64,000 nucleotides of DNA from Massilia sp. ZL223 (GTDB lineage: Bacteria; Pseudomonadota; Gammaproteobacteria; Burkholderiales; Burkholderiaceae_D), in assembly GCF_018119395.1 (NCBI RefSeq), contig NZ_JAGPWD010000023.1:28895-92894 (forward strand), in the 5' to 3' direction. Numbering within the stretch: the first letter of the stretch is position 1; each line of letters begins with the position of its first letter. The notes beneath the pieces were generated by a model. That model did no database searches. It was given only the letters and a program-made list of their open reading frames with translations, and was not told where the DNA came from. Below are positions 27,005 to 35,063 of this stretch, piece after piece. The position numbers were made by a program, and so were the translations under genes.

Positions 27005-27865
27005 GTGCATAGCGTATCTAAAATGCAGTTCTCAGCGGTGATGACACTCATCAAAGCTAATAGCTGGCTTAGCAGTAAGGCAGATAGTCTTGTCGAATTG
27101 CTAATGGATGACTGTAGTTCAGTTGATGAGCAGACTCTCATTACGGAGTTGCTGTCTAGGTTTAAATATATTTCGGCCGAAAATTTTGTTCAGAAAATAA
27201 ATGACTTGGTTCTAGATATCGTAACCATTCCGGGAATCGAAGCCAAAGATACAATTATTGCCGCAATGGCCGCAAACTCTTCGCCCGATAGTTCGCAAGC
27301 CTTAGTTCAAAATATTAAAATCAAGCTGCAACAAAATGGATGGGAAGAAGTTCAGATTGTCAACGCATTTGGCGCCGCATTTAAAAAGCTAAAAGCTGAC
27401 AACTTTAAAAGACGAAACGTCATTCTTGTTGACGAATTCATTGGCTCTGGTCAAACCGTTTTGAGTCGGGTTGCGGAAATCAAAAGACAATTCAACACTG
27501 CTCAAATAGATATCAATGTTTTTGTTAACGTTATTTTCGCCTCAATATCTGGAATAAAGAAAATCGAAGAGGCAGGAATTAGGCTTTCATATATTGAATC
27601 CGTGAGTCGAGGAATTAGTGACTTTGAGACAACCGAGAAAATAGAAGAGAAAGTGAAGTCTATGTTAAATATAGAAAAGCAACTTTCACCCGAACACGGA
27701 GAACATAAGCTTAGTGATTATTCATTAGGATACGGAAAAACAGAGAGCCTTATTGGATTCGAAAACTCTAATATTCCAAATAATGTTTTCCCGATATTTT
27801 GGTGGCCAGGGCGCAGCGAAGGAAAATCAAGAAATCCTTTATTTACTCGTTATTTGGGAGATTAG
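27005..27865 (+). CDS. Phosphoribosyltransferase-like retron accessory protein
   Basis: 286 residues with a type I phosphoribosyltransferase signature: VILVDEFIGSGQT at 139-151, where the acidic pair and Gly/Ser loop normally bind PRPP. An N-terminal helical region (1-90) precedes it. Its place before a winged-helix protein and a retron matches the described retron class with PRTase-like plus winged-helix accessory proteins (type III in my recollection). In retrons such accessory proteins are the effector, held inactive by the RT-msDNA complex until phage triggers release. GTG start with GAGGGAAG six bases upstream. Codon use is AT-rich, unlike the host, so the gene was acquired. Confidence 0.8.
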   Translation: MHSVSKMQFSAVMTLIKANSWLSSKADSLVELLMDDCSSVDEQTLITELLSRFKYISAENFVQKINDLVLDIVTIPGIEAKDTIIAAMAANSSPDSSQALVQNIKIKLQQNGWEEVQIVNAFGAAFKKLKADNFKRRNVILVDEFIGSGQTVLSRVAEIKRQFNTAQIDINVFVNVIFASISGIKKIEEAGIRLSYIESVSRGISDFETTEKIEEKVKSMLNIEKQLSPEHGEHKLSDYSLGYGKTESLIGFENSNIPNNVFPIFWWPGRSEGKSRNPLFTRYLGD

Positions 27866-27869
27866 GAAT

Positions 27870-28211
27870 TTGGATAATTTTGAGTCGACAAAAATAGCAA
27901 TTCTTAGAAATCTATCTAGCGCGAACGGGCGGGCTGGCAACTACTCTGTGTACAAGAAGTTGAAAATTCCGATGGCCGACTATATGAAGACTATCTTTCA
28001 TCTGGAAGAGGAAAAATTTCTTGAGTTTGATGGAGATTGGCTTTGCATCACGCGCACTGGACAAGAATTTTTAATTCAAAGCAGACCAAAGACTGAACGC
28101 GACAACAAAAAAGGAATTCCAAGTGGTTTTTTGCGCCAATTTAGATTATCACCTGGCGAACCATATGTTCCCTCGAGATCAAGGCTAGATGCTAGCTTGC
28201 TTAGCAAGTAA
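27870..28211 (+). CDS. Winged-helix-like retron accessory protein
   Basis: 113 residues from a TTG start with AGGA just upstream, four bases after the PRTase-like gene. The core (about 8-70: IAILRNLSSANGRAGNYSVYKKLKIP..DYMKTIFHLEEEKFLEF..DWLCITRTGQEFL) reads as a winged helix-turn-helix: three helices, then a strand-turn-strand wing. A basic tail follows. Described PRTase-type retrons carry a companion of this sort. It ends 20 bases before the RNA a1 repeat, so it leads directly into the msr-msd locus. An in-frame ATG at 27753 lies inside the previous gene and is rejected. Confidence 0.75.
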   Translation: MDNFESTKIAILRNLSSANGRAGNYSVYKKLKIPMADYMKTIFHLEEEKFLEFDGDWLCITRTGQEFLIQSRPKTERDNKKGIPSGFLRQFRLSPGEPYVPSRSRLDASLLSK

Positions 28212-28231
28212 ACTTGTGTTAATGTTCGACG

Positions 28232-28456
28232 TGAGGGAACGAGTGCGCAGTAGCTAGTGTTTAGGAGCGGTGTCGCTCCGGTTGCTGAGGCGGAAATATG
28301 CCAGCACCGGGAAATTGGCTTCGCCATTTTCCCGGTGTGAAATTGGCTTCGCCAATTATCACGTATTTGATTGACTTTGTAGGTCGTTCCGACCTACAAA
28401 GCCACTCTAATATGCAGCTAGCGTACAGTAGGTAGCTCCAGCACAACGTTCCCTCA
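28232..28456 (+). ncRNA. Retron msr-msd non-coding RNA
   Basis: The ends are the retron a1/a2 inverted repeats: TGAGGGAACG (28232-28241) with CGTTCCCTCA (28447-28456), extended inward by GTGC (28243-28246) with GCAC (28441-28444). Inside are a small msr hairpin GGAGCG-GTGT-CGCTCC (28264-28279), a weaker hairpin (28283-28306), then strong msd-type stems: CACCGGGAAA / TTTCCCGGTG (28305-28337), AATTGGC-TTC-GCCAATT (28341-28357) and a 12-bp perfect stem (28375-28401) with a TTC loop. The RT gene begins 16 bases after a2. The priming guanosine and the exact msr/msd border are not resolved; a G just after a1 (such as in AGTAGCTAG) is likely. Confidence 0.85.
28311..28354 (+). repeat. Direct repeat of a stem-forming unit in msd
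   Basis: GAAATTGGCTTCGCCA occurs at 28311-28326 and again at 28339-28354, 28 bases apart. Each copy forms the tip of a separate hairpin with the same TTC loop, suggesting a duplicated structural unit in the reverse-transcribed region. Confidence 0.85.
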
Positions 28457-28472
28457 AAAAATCTCCGAATTT

Positions 28473-29486
28473 ATGGAATCTACCCAATGGCGATCGTATT
28501 TTAGGGATCGCGGAATACCGAATGAACTTACAAAATCTTATGTAAGTTATGCTGGTTCCCTTCAAAAGAAAAATCTCCCCGTAATATTTGAGTTTGAGCA
28601 CTTATCACTTTTGCTCGGCTTGAATATTGAACCGCTGGCTCGAATGATAGCGTCTCCTAGTAGTTTCTATCGTGAGTTTGCGATTCCGAAACGCAGTGGC
28701 GGAAAGCGAAACATATGCGCCCCACATGAATCGTTGCTTCTAGCTCAACGCTGGATATTAAAAAATATTTTAGAAAAGTCTGAAGTGCATGTGGCCGCTC
28801 AAGGATTTCTCCCTGGGCGATCAATTAAAAGCAATGCGCTTATACATTTGAATTCAAAAAATCTTTTAAAAATGGATTTAAGAGATTTTTTCCCTTCAAT
28901 TCCAATGTCGTGGGTGATCAATGTCTTCAAAGATTGTGGATATGCCCCCAATGTAGCATATTACTTGGCGTCTCTTTGCTGTCACAGTGAAGCCTTAGCG
29001 CAGGGTGCAGCGACCAGCCCCGCACTATCGAATATAATTTTGAAAAGCTTCGATAAACGCCTGACGAGACTTGCAAACAAATGTGGATTAAAGTACTCGC
29101 GTTACGCCGATGACTTAACCTTTTCCGGCGAAACGATACATCATTCGTTCAGCGGCGCCGTTGAGAAAATTACTGCGGAATATGGATTAGCAGTAAACAA
29201 GGAAAAGACTCGATTAAAAATCGGTCATGGCGCGCGAGTTGTTACTGGGATATCAATCCAGGGTGGTCGTCTTGCGGTTCCATCCAAATTCAAACGAGAG
29301 TTACAAAACGAGGTCTTTTTTATAAGGAAATTTGGCCTACTGTCCCATCTTTCGAACAGGAAAATAAGCAATCCAAATTATTTAAATAGTCTTCTTGGGC
29401 GCGTCTCTTTTTGGCTTCACATCGAGCCTGAGAACGAAAAGGCTCAGCTCGCAAGAAAACTAATTATGGATACGATGAAAATATAA
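28473..29486 (+). CDS. ret: Retron reverse transcriptase
   Basis: 337-residue reverse transcriptase of the bacterial retron group. It shows the catalytic YADD at 211-214 (KYSRYADDLTFSG) and QGAATSPALSN at 177-187. Two retron-specific marks are present: NAxxH as NALIH at 121-125 and VTG at 257-259. The N-terminal IPKRSGGKRNICAPH segment is the usual palm/fingers entry. The enzyme should use the upstream msr-msd RNA as primer and template to make msDNA with a 2'-5' branch. It is AT-rich like the other island genes. No protein domain is fused to it. Confidence 0.95.
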   Translation: MESTQWRSYFRDRGIPNELTKSYVSYAGSLQKKNLPVIFEFEHLSLLLGLNIEPLARMIASPSSFYREFAIPKRSGGKRNICAPHESLLLAQRWILKNILEKSEVHVAAQGFLPGRSIKSNALIHLNSKNLLKMDLRDFFPSIPMSWVINVFKDCGYAPNVAYYLASLCCHSEALAQGAATSPALSNIILKSFDKRLTRLANKCGLKYSRYADDLTFSGETIHHSFSGAVEKITAEYGLAVNKEKTRLKIGHGARVVTGISIQGGRLAVPSKFKRELQNEVFFIRKFGLLSHLSNRKISNPNYLNSLLGRVSFWLHIEPENEKAQLARKLIMDTMKI

Positions 29487-29871
29487 CTCAGCGGCAGTTA
29501 CATTCTAGCGCCCTTATGCTTTATCACTGTTGAGAAATGTGACCTGGAATTTGCGCTCAAACCAAGCCGTGCACAGCATTACAATTTGTAGCTCTTTCAC
29601 CAAAAGCACAGTTTAGAATGGATGTCTCGGCCCAAAAAAGCATCAAAAGTCAGACTTGACATTCTAAACTTTAGGATTTCGCTCGCAACAAGTTAAAAAA
29701 TTATTTCCATTTTTGTCGACACAATTTTGAACCGCTTTCCTTGAAACTGCCAAAATTGTCCAGCCATTGCAATACATCCGGCCTCCCGACTGGTCAGTTG
29801 GGAAGTTTTAAACTATGGGACATCAGGGAGCCGCAAATGGCACGCAAAATCGACTACGCCTACTTTAAAAC
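29487..29871. other. AT-rich intergenic region after the retron
   Basis: 385 bases. Two inverted repeats stand out: AGTTTAGAATG (29610-29620) with CATTCTAAACT (29660-29670), and ACAATTTTG (29721-29729) with CAAAATTGT (29751-29759). A 26-codon reading frame (29837-29917, starting MARKIDYAYFK, preceded by GGGAG) has more host-like codons and may be a remnant of a gene cut at the island edge. No full gene is seen. Confidence 0.55.
29610..29670. repeat. 11-bp perfect inverted repeat
   Basis: AGTTTAGAATG and CATTCTAAACT separated by 39 bases, between the retron RT and the next gene. It could be a binding site or a terminal repeat of a decayed small element. Confidence 0.6.
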
Positions 29872-30201
29872 CTATTTCACCCTTTCCATTATTTCGCCGA
29901 TTTTTAACATCTTTTGATCGTTCGACGCGCCTTTGTCCAATATCGTTTTTTTAATTTCCTTCAAGGCATCTTGCTGTCCCGACAATCTTGCAACCAAACC
30001 ATTGATCATGGGGATCAAGTCGTCATCCTCGAACTGAGCAGTGCATATTGCCTGTCGTTCAAGGCCATCTTTAGTGATGTTGAACTTAATTAAAGCCTTG
30101 TCACGCACGCCCTTTTCTAAATCATGTGGTTTAACGCGAGATACAAGCTCATGAGAATCATCTAAAAATGGTTTGGAGCTAGGACCACGAAATATTTTCA
30201 C
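29872..30201 (-). CDS. Hypothetical protein at the right edge of the island
   Basis: About 109 residues from a GTG at 30201 with CGGAG seven bases upstream; the longer frame to a TTG at 30243 has no such site and runs to the edge of a terminator. The protein is charged, without membrane segments, and ends in a Lys-rich helix (DQKMLKIGEIMERVK). Codons are AT-rich like the retron genes, so it is probably part of the same acquired segment. No family is recognised. Confidence 0.6.
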   Translation of the reverse strand: MKIFRGPSSKPFLDDSHELVSRVKPHDLEKGVRDKALIKFNITKDGLERQAICTAQFEDDDLIPMINGLVARLSGQQDALKEIKKTILDKGASNDQKMLKIGEIMERVK

Positions 30202-30244
30202 TGCTATCTCCGTATGTTTAACTGAGGAGTCAATGCTGGACAAT

Positions 30245-30273
30245 AAAAAAGCTCGGGATGACCGAGCTTTTTT
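30245..30273. terminator. Bidirectional terminator downstream of nrdB
   Basis: Stem GCTCGG / CCGAGC with a GATGA loop, flanked by AAAAAA on one side and TTTTTT on the other. It works on both strands and ends the nrdAB transcript, four bases after the nrdB stop. Confidence 0.88.
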
Positions 30274-30276
30274 CCG

Positions 30277-31383
30277 TTAGTCCCAGCTCAAAGTACCGCC
30301 GGTCTGGTACTCGGTCACGCGGGTCTCGAAGAAGTTGCGCTCCTTCTTCAGGTCGATCATCTCGCTCATCCACGGGAACGGGTTCTCTTCATTCGGGAAC
30401 AGCGCGTCCAGGCCGATCTGCACGGCGCGGCGGTTGGCGATGAAGCGCAGGTAGCTCTTGAACATCGGGGCGTTCAGGCCCAGCACGCCGCGTGGCATGG
30501 TGTCTTCGGCGTAACGGTATTCCAGTTCGACGGCTTTCAGGAACAGTTCCTTGATCTCGTCGCGGAAGGCCGGGGTCCACAGCTGCGGGTTTTCCATCTT
30601 GATCGTGTTGATCAGATCGATGCCGAAGTTCACGTGCATGGACTCGTCGCGAAGGATGTACTGGTACTGCTCGGCGGCGCCAGTCATCTTGTTCTGGCGG
30701 CCCAGCGCCAGGATCTGGGTGAAGCCGACGTAGAAGAACAGGCCTTCCATCATGCAGGCGAAGACGATGATCGACTTCAGCAGCTTCTGGTCGTTTTCGA
30801 CGGTGCCGGTCTTGAAGTCAGGGTCGGTCAGGACGTCGATGAACGGGATCAGGAACTGGTCCTTGTCGTGGATCGATTCGATCTCGTTGTAGGCGTTGAA
30901 GATCTCGCGCTCGTCCAGGCCCAGCGATTCGACGATGTACTGGTAGGCGTGGGTGTGGATCGCCTCTTCGAAGGCCTGGCGCAGCAGGTACTGGCGGCAT
31001 TCCGGCGCGGTGATGTGGCGGTAGGTGCCCAGCACGATGTTGTTCGCGGCCAGCGAGTCGGCGGTCACGAAGAAGCCCAGGTTGCGCTTGACCAGACGGC
31101 GCTCGTCTTCGGTCAGGCCGTTCGGGTTCTTCCACAGCTCGATGTCGCGCTGCATGTTCACTTCCTGCGGCATCCAGTGGTTGGCGCAGCCGGCCAGGTA
31201 CTTGTCCCATGCCCACTTGTACTTGAACGGGACCAGCTGGTTCACGTCGGTCTGGCCGTTGATGATGCGCTTGTCGTCGGCGTTGACGCGTTTCGCCACT
31301 TCGGCGGCCGGTGCTGCGCCTTCCGAGGCTGCGGTTTGCGGGGCGCGCGGGGCGCTGGTCGGTTCGTCGTCCCAAGAGAGCAT
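30277..31383 (-). CDS. nrdB: Class Ia ribonucleotide reductase beta subunit
   Basis: 368-residue radical-generating subunit of the aerobic ribonucleotide reductase, which makes deoxyribonucleotides. The di-iron ligand segments are visible: [16 protein letters not shown] and [14 protein letters not shown], with [14 protein letters not shown] between. The N-terminal 35 residues are a poorly conserved Pro/Ala-rich extension starting MLSWDDEP, and the C-terminus LSWD fits the tail that docks on NrdA. It follows nrdA on the minus strand, separated by about 200 bases holding a hairpin and a REP-like repeat. Confidence 0.96.
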   Translation of the reverse strand: MLSWDDEPTSAPRAPQTAASEGAAPAAEVAKRVNADDKRIINGQTDVNQLVPFKYKWAWDKYLAGCANHWMPQEVNMQRDIELWKNPNGLTEDERRLVKRNLGFFVTADSLAANNIVLGTYRHITAPECRQYLLRQAFEEAIHTHAYQYIVESLGLDEREIFNAYNEIESIHDKDQFLIPFIDVLTDPDFKTGTVENDQKLLKSIIVFACMMEGLFFYVGFTQILALGRQNKMTGAAEQYQYILRDESMHVNFGIDLINTIKMENPQLWTPAFRDEIKELFLKAVELEYRYAEDTMPRGVLGLNAPMFKSYLRFIANRRAVQIGLDALFPNEENPFPWMSEMIDLKKERNFFETRVTEYQTGGTLSWD

Positions 31384-31495
31384 GTCTTTAATCCTTCAGT
31401 CGAAACCTCGTCGCGGGGAATCGCGCATGAGGTCACGGGTATATGTTGATAGTCGTCGGTTTCTGGTGAACCCCAAGCGCTGGCGGTGTGCTGCG

Positions 31496-31532
31496 AACTT
31501 GGGTTCCGGCCTACGCCGGAACGACGGTTTTA
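31496..31532. repeat. REP-like palindrome between nrdA and nrdB
   Basis: A single copy (AACTTGGGTTCCGGCC-TACG-CCGGAACGACGG) in the nrdA-nrdB gap. It could stabilise or attenuate the operon transcript. Confidence 0.85.
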
Positions 31533-31549
31533 CGGGTAGTGGTACTAAC

Positions 31550-31579
31550 GGGGAAGCCTGCGTTCAAGCAGGCTTCCCC
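31550..31579 (-). terminator. Strong hairpin just after the nrdA stop
   Basis: A 12-bp perfect stem GGGGAAGCCTGC / GCAGGCTTCCCC lies 11 bases past the nrdA stop. There is no long T run, so partial termination or 3'-end stabilisation of nrdA relative to nrdB is more likely than full termination. Confidence 0.6.
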
Positions 31580-31590
31580 TATTCAGCGAA

Positions 31591-34512
31591 TTACTGGCAG
31601 GCTTCGCACTCGTCGAAGCCGGCGTCGCCCGGACGCAGGTAGCAGGCGGCGCCTTCCACCACGTCGGCTGCCGGAGCAGCTGCCACCGGAGCGGCGGCTG
31701 CCGGAGCGGCGTGACCGGCCTGGATGCCGCCCGAGACCGGCACGGCGTTCAGGGCGCCGGTGCGGGTGGTCGACTTCTCCATGTGGGTCGCGGCGATGGT
31801 GCGCAGGTAGTAGGTGGTCTTCAGGCCACGCAGCCACGCCAGCTTGTAGGTCTCGTCCAGCTTCTTGCCCGATGCGCCGGCCATGTAGATGTTCAGCGAC
31901 TGGGCCTGGTCGATCCACTTCTGGCGGCGCGAGGCGGCTTCCACCAGCCACTTCGGCTCGACTTCGAACGCGGTGGCGTAGATGTCGCGCAGGTCTTGCG
32001 GCACGCGGTCGATCTTGCTCAGCGAACCGTCGAAGTACTTCAGGTCGGCGATCATCACTTCGTCCCACAGGTCGCGTGCCTTCAGGTCGCGAACAAGGTA
32101 GGAGTTGATCTCGGTGAATTCGCCCGACAGGTTCGACTTCACGTACAGGTTCTGGAAGGTCGGCTCGATGCAAGCCGACACGCCGATGATGTTCGAGATG
32201 GTCGCGGTCGGGGCGATCGCCACGCAGTTCGAGTTACGCATGCCGAACTGCTTGATGCGCTTGCGCACCACGCTCCAGTCCATCGATTCGCTGGTGTCCT
32301 GCTCCAGGTAGCCGCCGCGCTCTTCCGCCAGCAGCTTGATCGAGTCCTGCGGCAGGATGCCGCGGTCCCACAGCGAACCTTCGTAGGTGTCGTAGCGGCC
32401 GCGCTCTTCCGCCAGCTCGGTCGACGCCAGGTAGGCGTAGTAGCAGACGGCTTCCATCGACTTGTCCGCGAATTCGACAGCTTTATCCGACGCGAACGGC
32501 ACGCGCATCATGTGCAGGCAGTCCTGGTGACCCATGATGCCCATGCCCACCGGACGGTGACGCATGTTCGAGTTGCGCGCCTTGTCGACAGCGTAGTAGT
32601 TGATGTCGATGACGTTGTCCAGCATGCGCATCGCGGTGCGGATGGTCTTCTGCAGCTTGACGTGGTCCAGGCCATCGCCCTTCATGTGCTGCGGCAGGTT
32701 CACCGAGCCCAGGTTGCAGACGGCGATTTCGTCGGCGTTGGTGTTCAGGGTGATCTCGGTGCACAGGTTCGACGAGTGCACCACGCCCACGTGCTGCTGC
32801 GGCGAACGGATGTTGCACGGATCCTTGAAGGTGATCCACGGGTGGCCGGTCTCGAACAGCATCGACAGCATCTTGCGCCACAGGTCCAGCGCTTCGATCT
32901 TCTTGAACACGGACATTTCGCCGCGCTCGGCCTTGGCTTCGTACGCAACGTAGGCTTGTTCGAAGGCCTTGCCGGTCAGGTCGTGCAGGTCCGGGGTTTC
33001 CGACGGCGAGAACAGGGTCCAGCTGCCCTTTTCCATCACGCGCTTCATGAACAGGTCCGGAATCCAGTTCGCGGTGTTCATGTCGTGGGTGCGGCGGCGG
33101 TCGTCGCCGGTGTTCTTGCGCAGGTCCAGGAATTCTTCGATGTCCAGGTGCCAGGTTTCCAGGTAGGCGCAGACCGCGCCCTTGCGCTTGCCGCCCTGGT
33201 TGACCGCGACAGCGGTGTCGTTGACGACCTTCAGGAACGGGACCACGCCCTGCGAACGGCCGTTGGTGCCCTTGATGCGCGAACCCAGCGCGCGGACCGG
33301 AGTCCAGTCGTTGCCCAGGCCGCCGGCGAACTTCGACAGCAGCGCGTTTTCCTTGATCGCGTCGTAGATGCCTTCGAGGTCGTCGCCGACGGTGGTCAGG
33401 TAGCAGGACGACAGCTGCGAGCGGCGGGTGCCCGAGTTGAACAGGGTCGGGGTCGAGCTCATGAAGTCGAACGACGACAGCAGGTTGTAGAACTCGATGG
33501 CGCGGGCTTCGCGGTCGGCTTCGCGCAGGGCCAGGCCCATCGCGACGCGCATGTAGAAGGCCTGCGGCATTTCGATGCGCACGTCGCGCACGTGCAGGAA
33601 GTAGCGGTCGTACAGGGTCTGCAGGCCGATGTAGCCGAACTGCAGGTCACGGTCGGCGACCAGGGCCTTGGCCAGGCGCTCCAGGTCGTACTTGCCCAGC
33701 TCTTCGTCCAGCAGCTCGTTCTCGATGCCCTTGGCGATGTACTTCGGGAAGTAGGTGATGTACTCGGCGGCGGCGGCGGCTTGCGCGACTTCCTTGCCGA
33801 AGACTTCCTTGCGGATGGTGTGCAGCAGGATACGGGCGGTCACCTGGCTGTAGGCCGGGTCCTTTTCCATCAGGGCTCTAGCGGCCAGGATGGCGGACTT
33901 GTGCAGCTCTTCGACCGGCACGCCGTCGTACAGGTTCTTCATGGTCTCGGCCAGAATCGCGTCGGCGTCGACGTGCTTTTCCAAGCCGGCGCAGGCGGCG
34001 TTGATCAGGCTCGAGACGGCGTTCAGGTCCAGCGGACGGCGCTCGCCGCCGTCGACCACGTGGATCTGCGGAGCCACGACGGCGGCACCGCCGGCGGCTT
34101 CCTTGGCGGCGCGGCGCTCTTCCATGCGCTTGGCGCGGTACAGCACGTATTCGCGGGCGACATCGTGTTCGCCCGAACGCATCAGCGACAGCTCGACCTG
34201 GTCCTGCACGTCTTCGATGTGGAAGGTGCCGCCATTCGGCTGGCGGCGCACCAGCGCGGCCACGACGTTGTTGGTCAGCTGTTCCACCAGCTCGCGGATG
34301 CGGGCCGAGACGGCGCCCTGCCCGCCGGCGACGGCGAGGAAGGCCTTGGTCATCGCGACCGAGATCTTGTTCGGCTCGAACGCGACCACGGCGCCATTGC
34401 GGCGGATGACACGGTAATCACCGCGCGCGACGACGTCGGCCGGCGTGGCGCCGTTCGACGTCGTTCCTGGGGTGACGTGCGGGTTGATCGAGATGTCTTG
34501 TGCTGTTTGCAT
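31591..34512 (-). CDS. nrdA: Class Ia ribonucleotide reductase alpha subunit
   Basis: 973-residue catalytic subunit. An N-terminal extension precedes the ATP-cone (about 32-130: YRVIRRNGAVVAFEPNKISVAMTKAF), which senses ATP/dATP. The ten-stranded barrel has the NLCTEITLNT region, NLGSVNL, and PTATISNIIGVSACIEP near the active site. The C-terminal redox pair is CEAC in GFDECEACQ. The protein is longer than E. coli NrdA (about 760) because of the N-terminal extension and a Pro/Ala/Val linker before the C-terminal cysteines, as in other betaproteobacteria. Confidence 0.96.
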   Translation of the reverse strand: MQTAQDISINPHVTPGTTSNGATPADVVARGDYRVIRRNGAVVAFEPNKISVAMTKAFLAVAGGQGAVSARIRELVEQLTNNVVAALVRRQPNGGTFHIEDVQDQVELSLMRSGEHDVAREYVLYRAKRMEERRAAKEAAGGAAVVAPQIHVVDGGERRPLDLNAVSSLINAACAGLEKHVDADAILAETMKNLYDGVPVEELHKSAILAARALMEKDPAYSQVTARILLHTIRKEVFGKEVAQAAAAAEYITYFPKYIAKGIENELLDEELGKYDLERLAKALVADRDLQFGYIGLQTLYDRYFLHVRDVRIEMPQAFYMRVAMGLALREADREARAIEFYNLLSSFDFMSSTPTLFNSGTRRSQLSSCYLTTVGDDLEGIYDAIKENALLSKFAGGLGNDWTPVRALGSRIKGTNGRSQGVVPFLKVVNDTAVAVNQGGKRKGAVCAYLETWHLDIEEFLDLRKNTGDDRRRTHDMNTANWIPDLFMKRVMEKGSWTLFSPSETPDLHDLTGKAFEQAYVAYEAKAERGEMSVFKKIEALDLWRKMLSMLFETGHPWITFKDPCNIRSPQQHVGVVHSSNLCTEITLNTNADEIAVCNLGSVNLPQHMKGDGLDHVKLQKTIRTAMRMLDNVIDINYYAVDKARNSNMRHRPVGMGIMGHQDCLHMMRVPFASDKAVEFADKSMEAVCYYAYLASTELAEERGRYDTYEGSLWDRGILPQDSIKLLAEERGGYLEQDTSESMDWSVVRKRIKQFGMRNSNCVAIAPTATISNIIGVSACIEPTFQNLYVKSNLSGEFTEINSYLVRDLKARDLWDEVMIADLKYFDGSLSKIDRVPQDLRDIYATAFEVEPKWLVEAASRRQKWIDQAQSLNIYMAGASGKKLDETYKLAWLRGLKTTYYLRTIAATHMEKSTTRTGALNAVPVSGGIQAGHAAPAAAAPVAAAPAADVVEGAACYLRPGDAGFDECEACQ

Positions 34513-35063
34513 TGAGCCTCCAGGATGGCAGCCGTTGCCGCCGATTTGTTATCGCTTCAGACCGTCGTGCGGTCCGTTGACAAAATTAAAAGCAAAACGA
34601 TACCCCGCCAGCCGGTGGCCTAAGCTGGCAAACCAGATATGCAGGGTAAAGGTTACGTCAATGATTCGTGCCGGAAGCTGAGCTTGCCGACTGCCGGAGG
34701 ACCTAGTTGCTTGTTGTCTACTACCACTAGATCTAGTGTCCGGCCTTGAGATGAGACTAATTGTAGTACCTCGTTTGCGATACAGGCAAGTAAATAAATT
34801 CTCAATTTTTGAGAGGAATCGTGGTGCGGAGTCTTGACTTTTGAAGTCATCCGAAAGATGCGGAGCGCGCGGTGAGCGAGCACTAACATCAGTGTTTTCG
34901 GCTGCCTAAGCGGTAATCAGAATAGGTCGTTGTTGCACTGCAGAAGTGCATTTTGCACCAGATTAATTTCAAGATAATGAAGGGGTCAGCGGACCCCAGC
35001 CACTAGATATAGGGGTGCGGCCCGGTGAGGCCTCCGTATGTACAGCGGTCATGCCTGCCGCAT
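34513..35063. other. nrdA upstream region
   Basis: 551 bases with no convincing gene. It is the leader and promoter region of nrdA (minus strand) and the tail of pilR. It contains an NrdR-like palindrome (34725-34738), a similar weaker motif CACTAGATATAG (35001-35012) and a short GGGGTC-AGCG-GACCCC hairpin (34982-34997). A 78-codon minus-strand frame (34653-34889) spans the regulatory motif and is not supported. Confidence 0.6.
34725..34738. promoter_or_regulatory. Candidate NrdR box upstream of nrdA
   Basis: CACTAGATCTAGTG is a perfect palindrome resembling the NrdR consensus (ACACTATATATAGTGT-like). A degenerate half site CTAGTTG (34703-34709) has its centre about 30 bases away, close to the usual three helical turns between paired boxes. 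NrdR represses ribonucleotide reductase genes when ATP/dATP levels are adequate. The site is some 215 bases before the nrdA start. Confidence 0.5.

Noticed and set aside
27753..27869. ATG at 27753 as start of the winged-helix gene
   Set aside because: It would overlap the PRTase-like gene by more than 110 bases; the TTG at 27870 has a ribosome-binding site and follows the previous stop directly.
31711..34515. 934-codon plus-strand ORF opposite nrdA
   Set aside because: Antisense shadow of nrdA with no recognisable domain.
34653..34889. 78-codon minus-strand ORF upstream of nrdA
   Set aside because: No ribosome-binding site or family, and it spans the candidate NrdR operator in the nrdA promoter region.
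34982..34997. GGGGTC-AGCG-GACCCC hairpin as a pilR terminator
   Set aside because: Short stem, no T run on either strand; kept only as a note in the intergenic entry.
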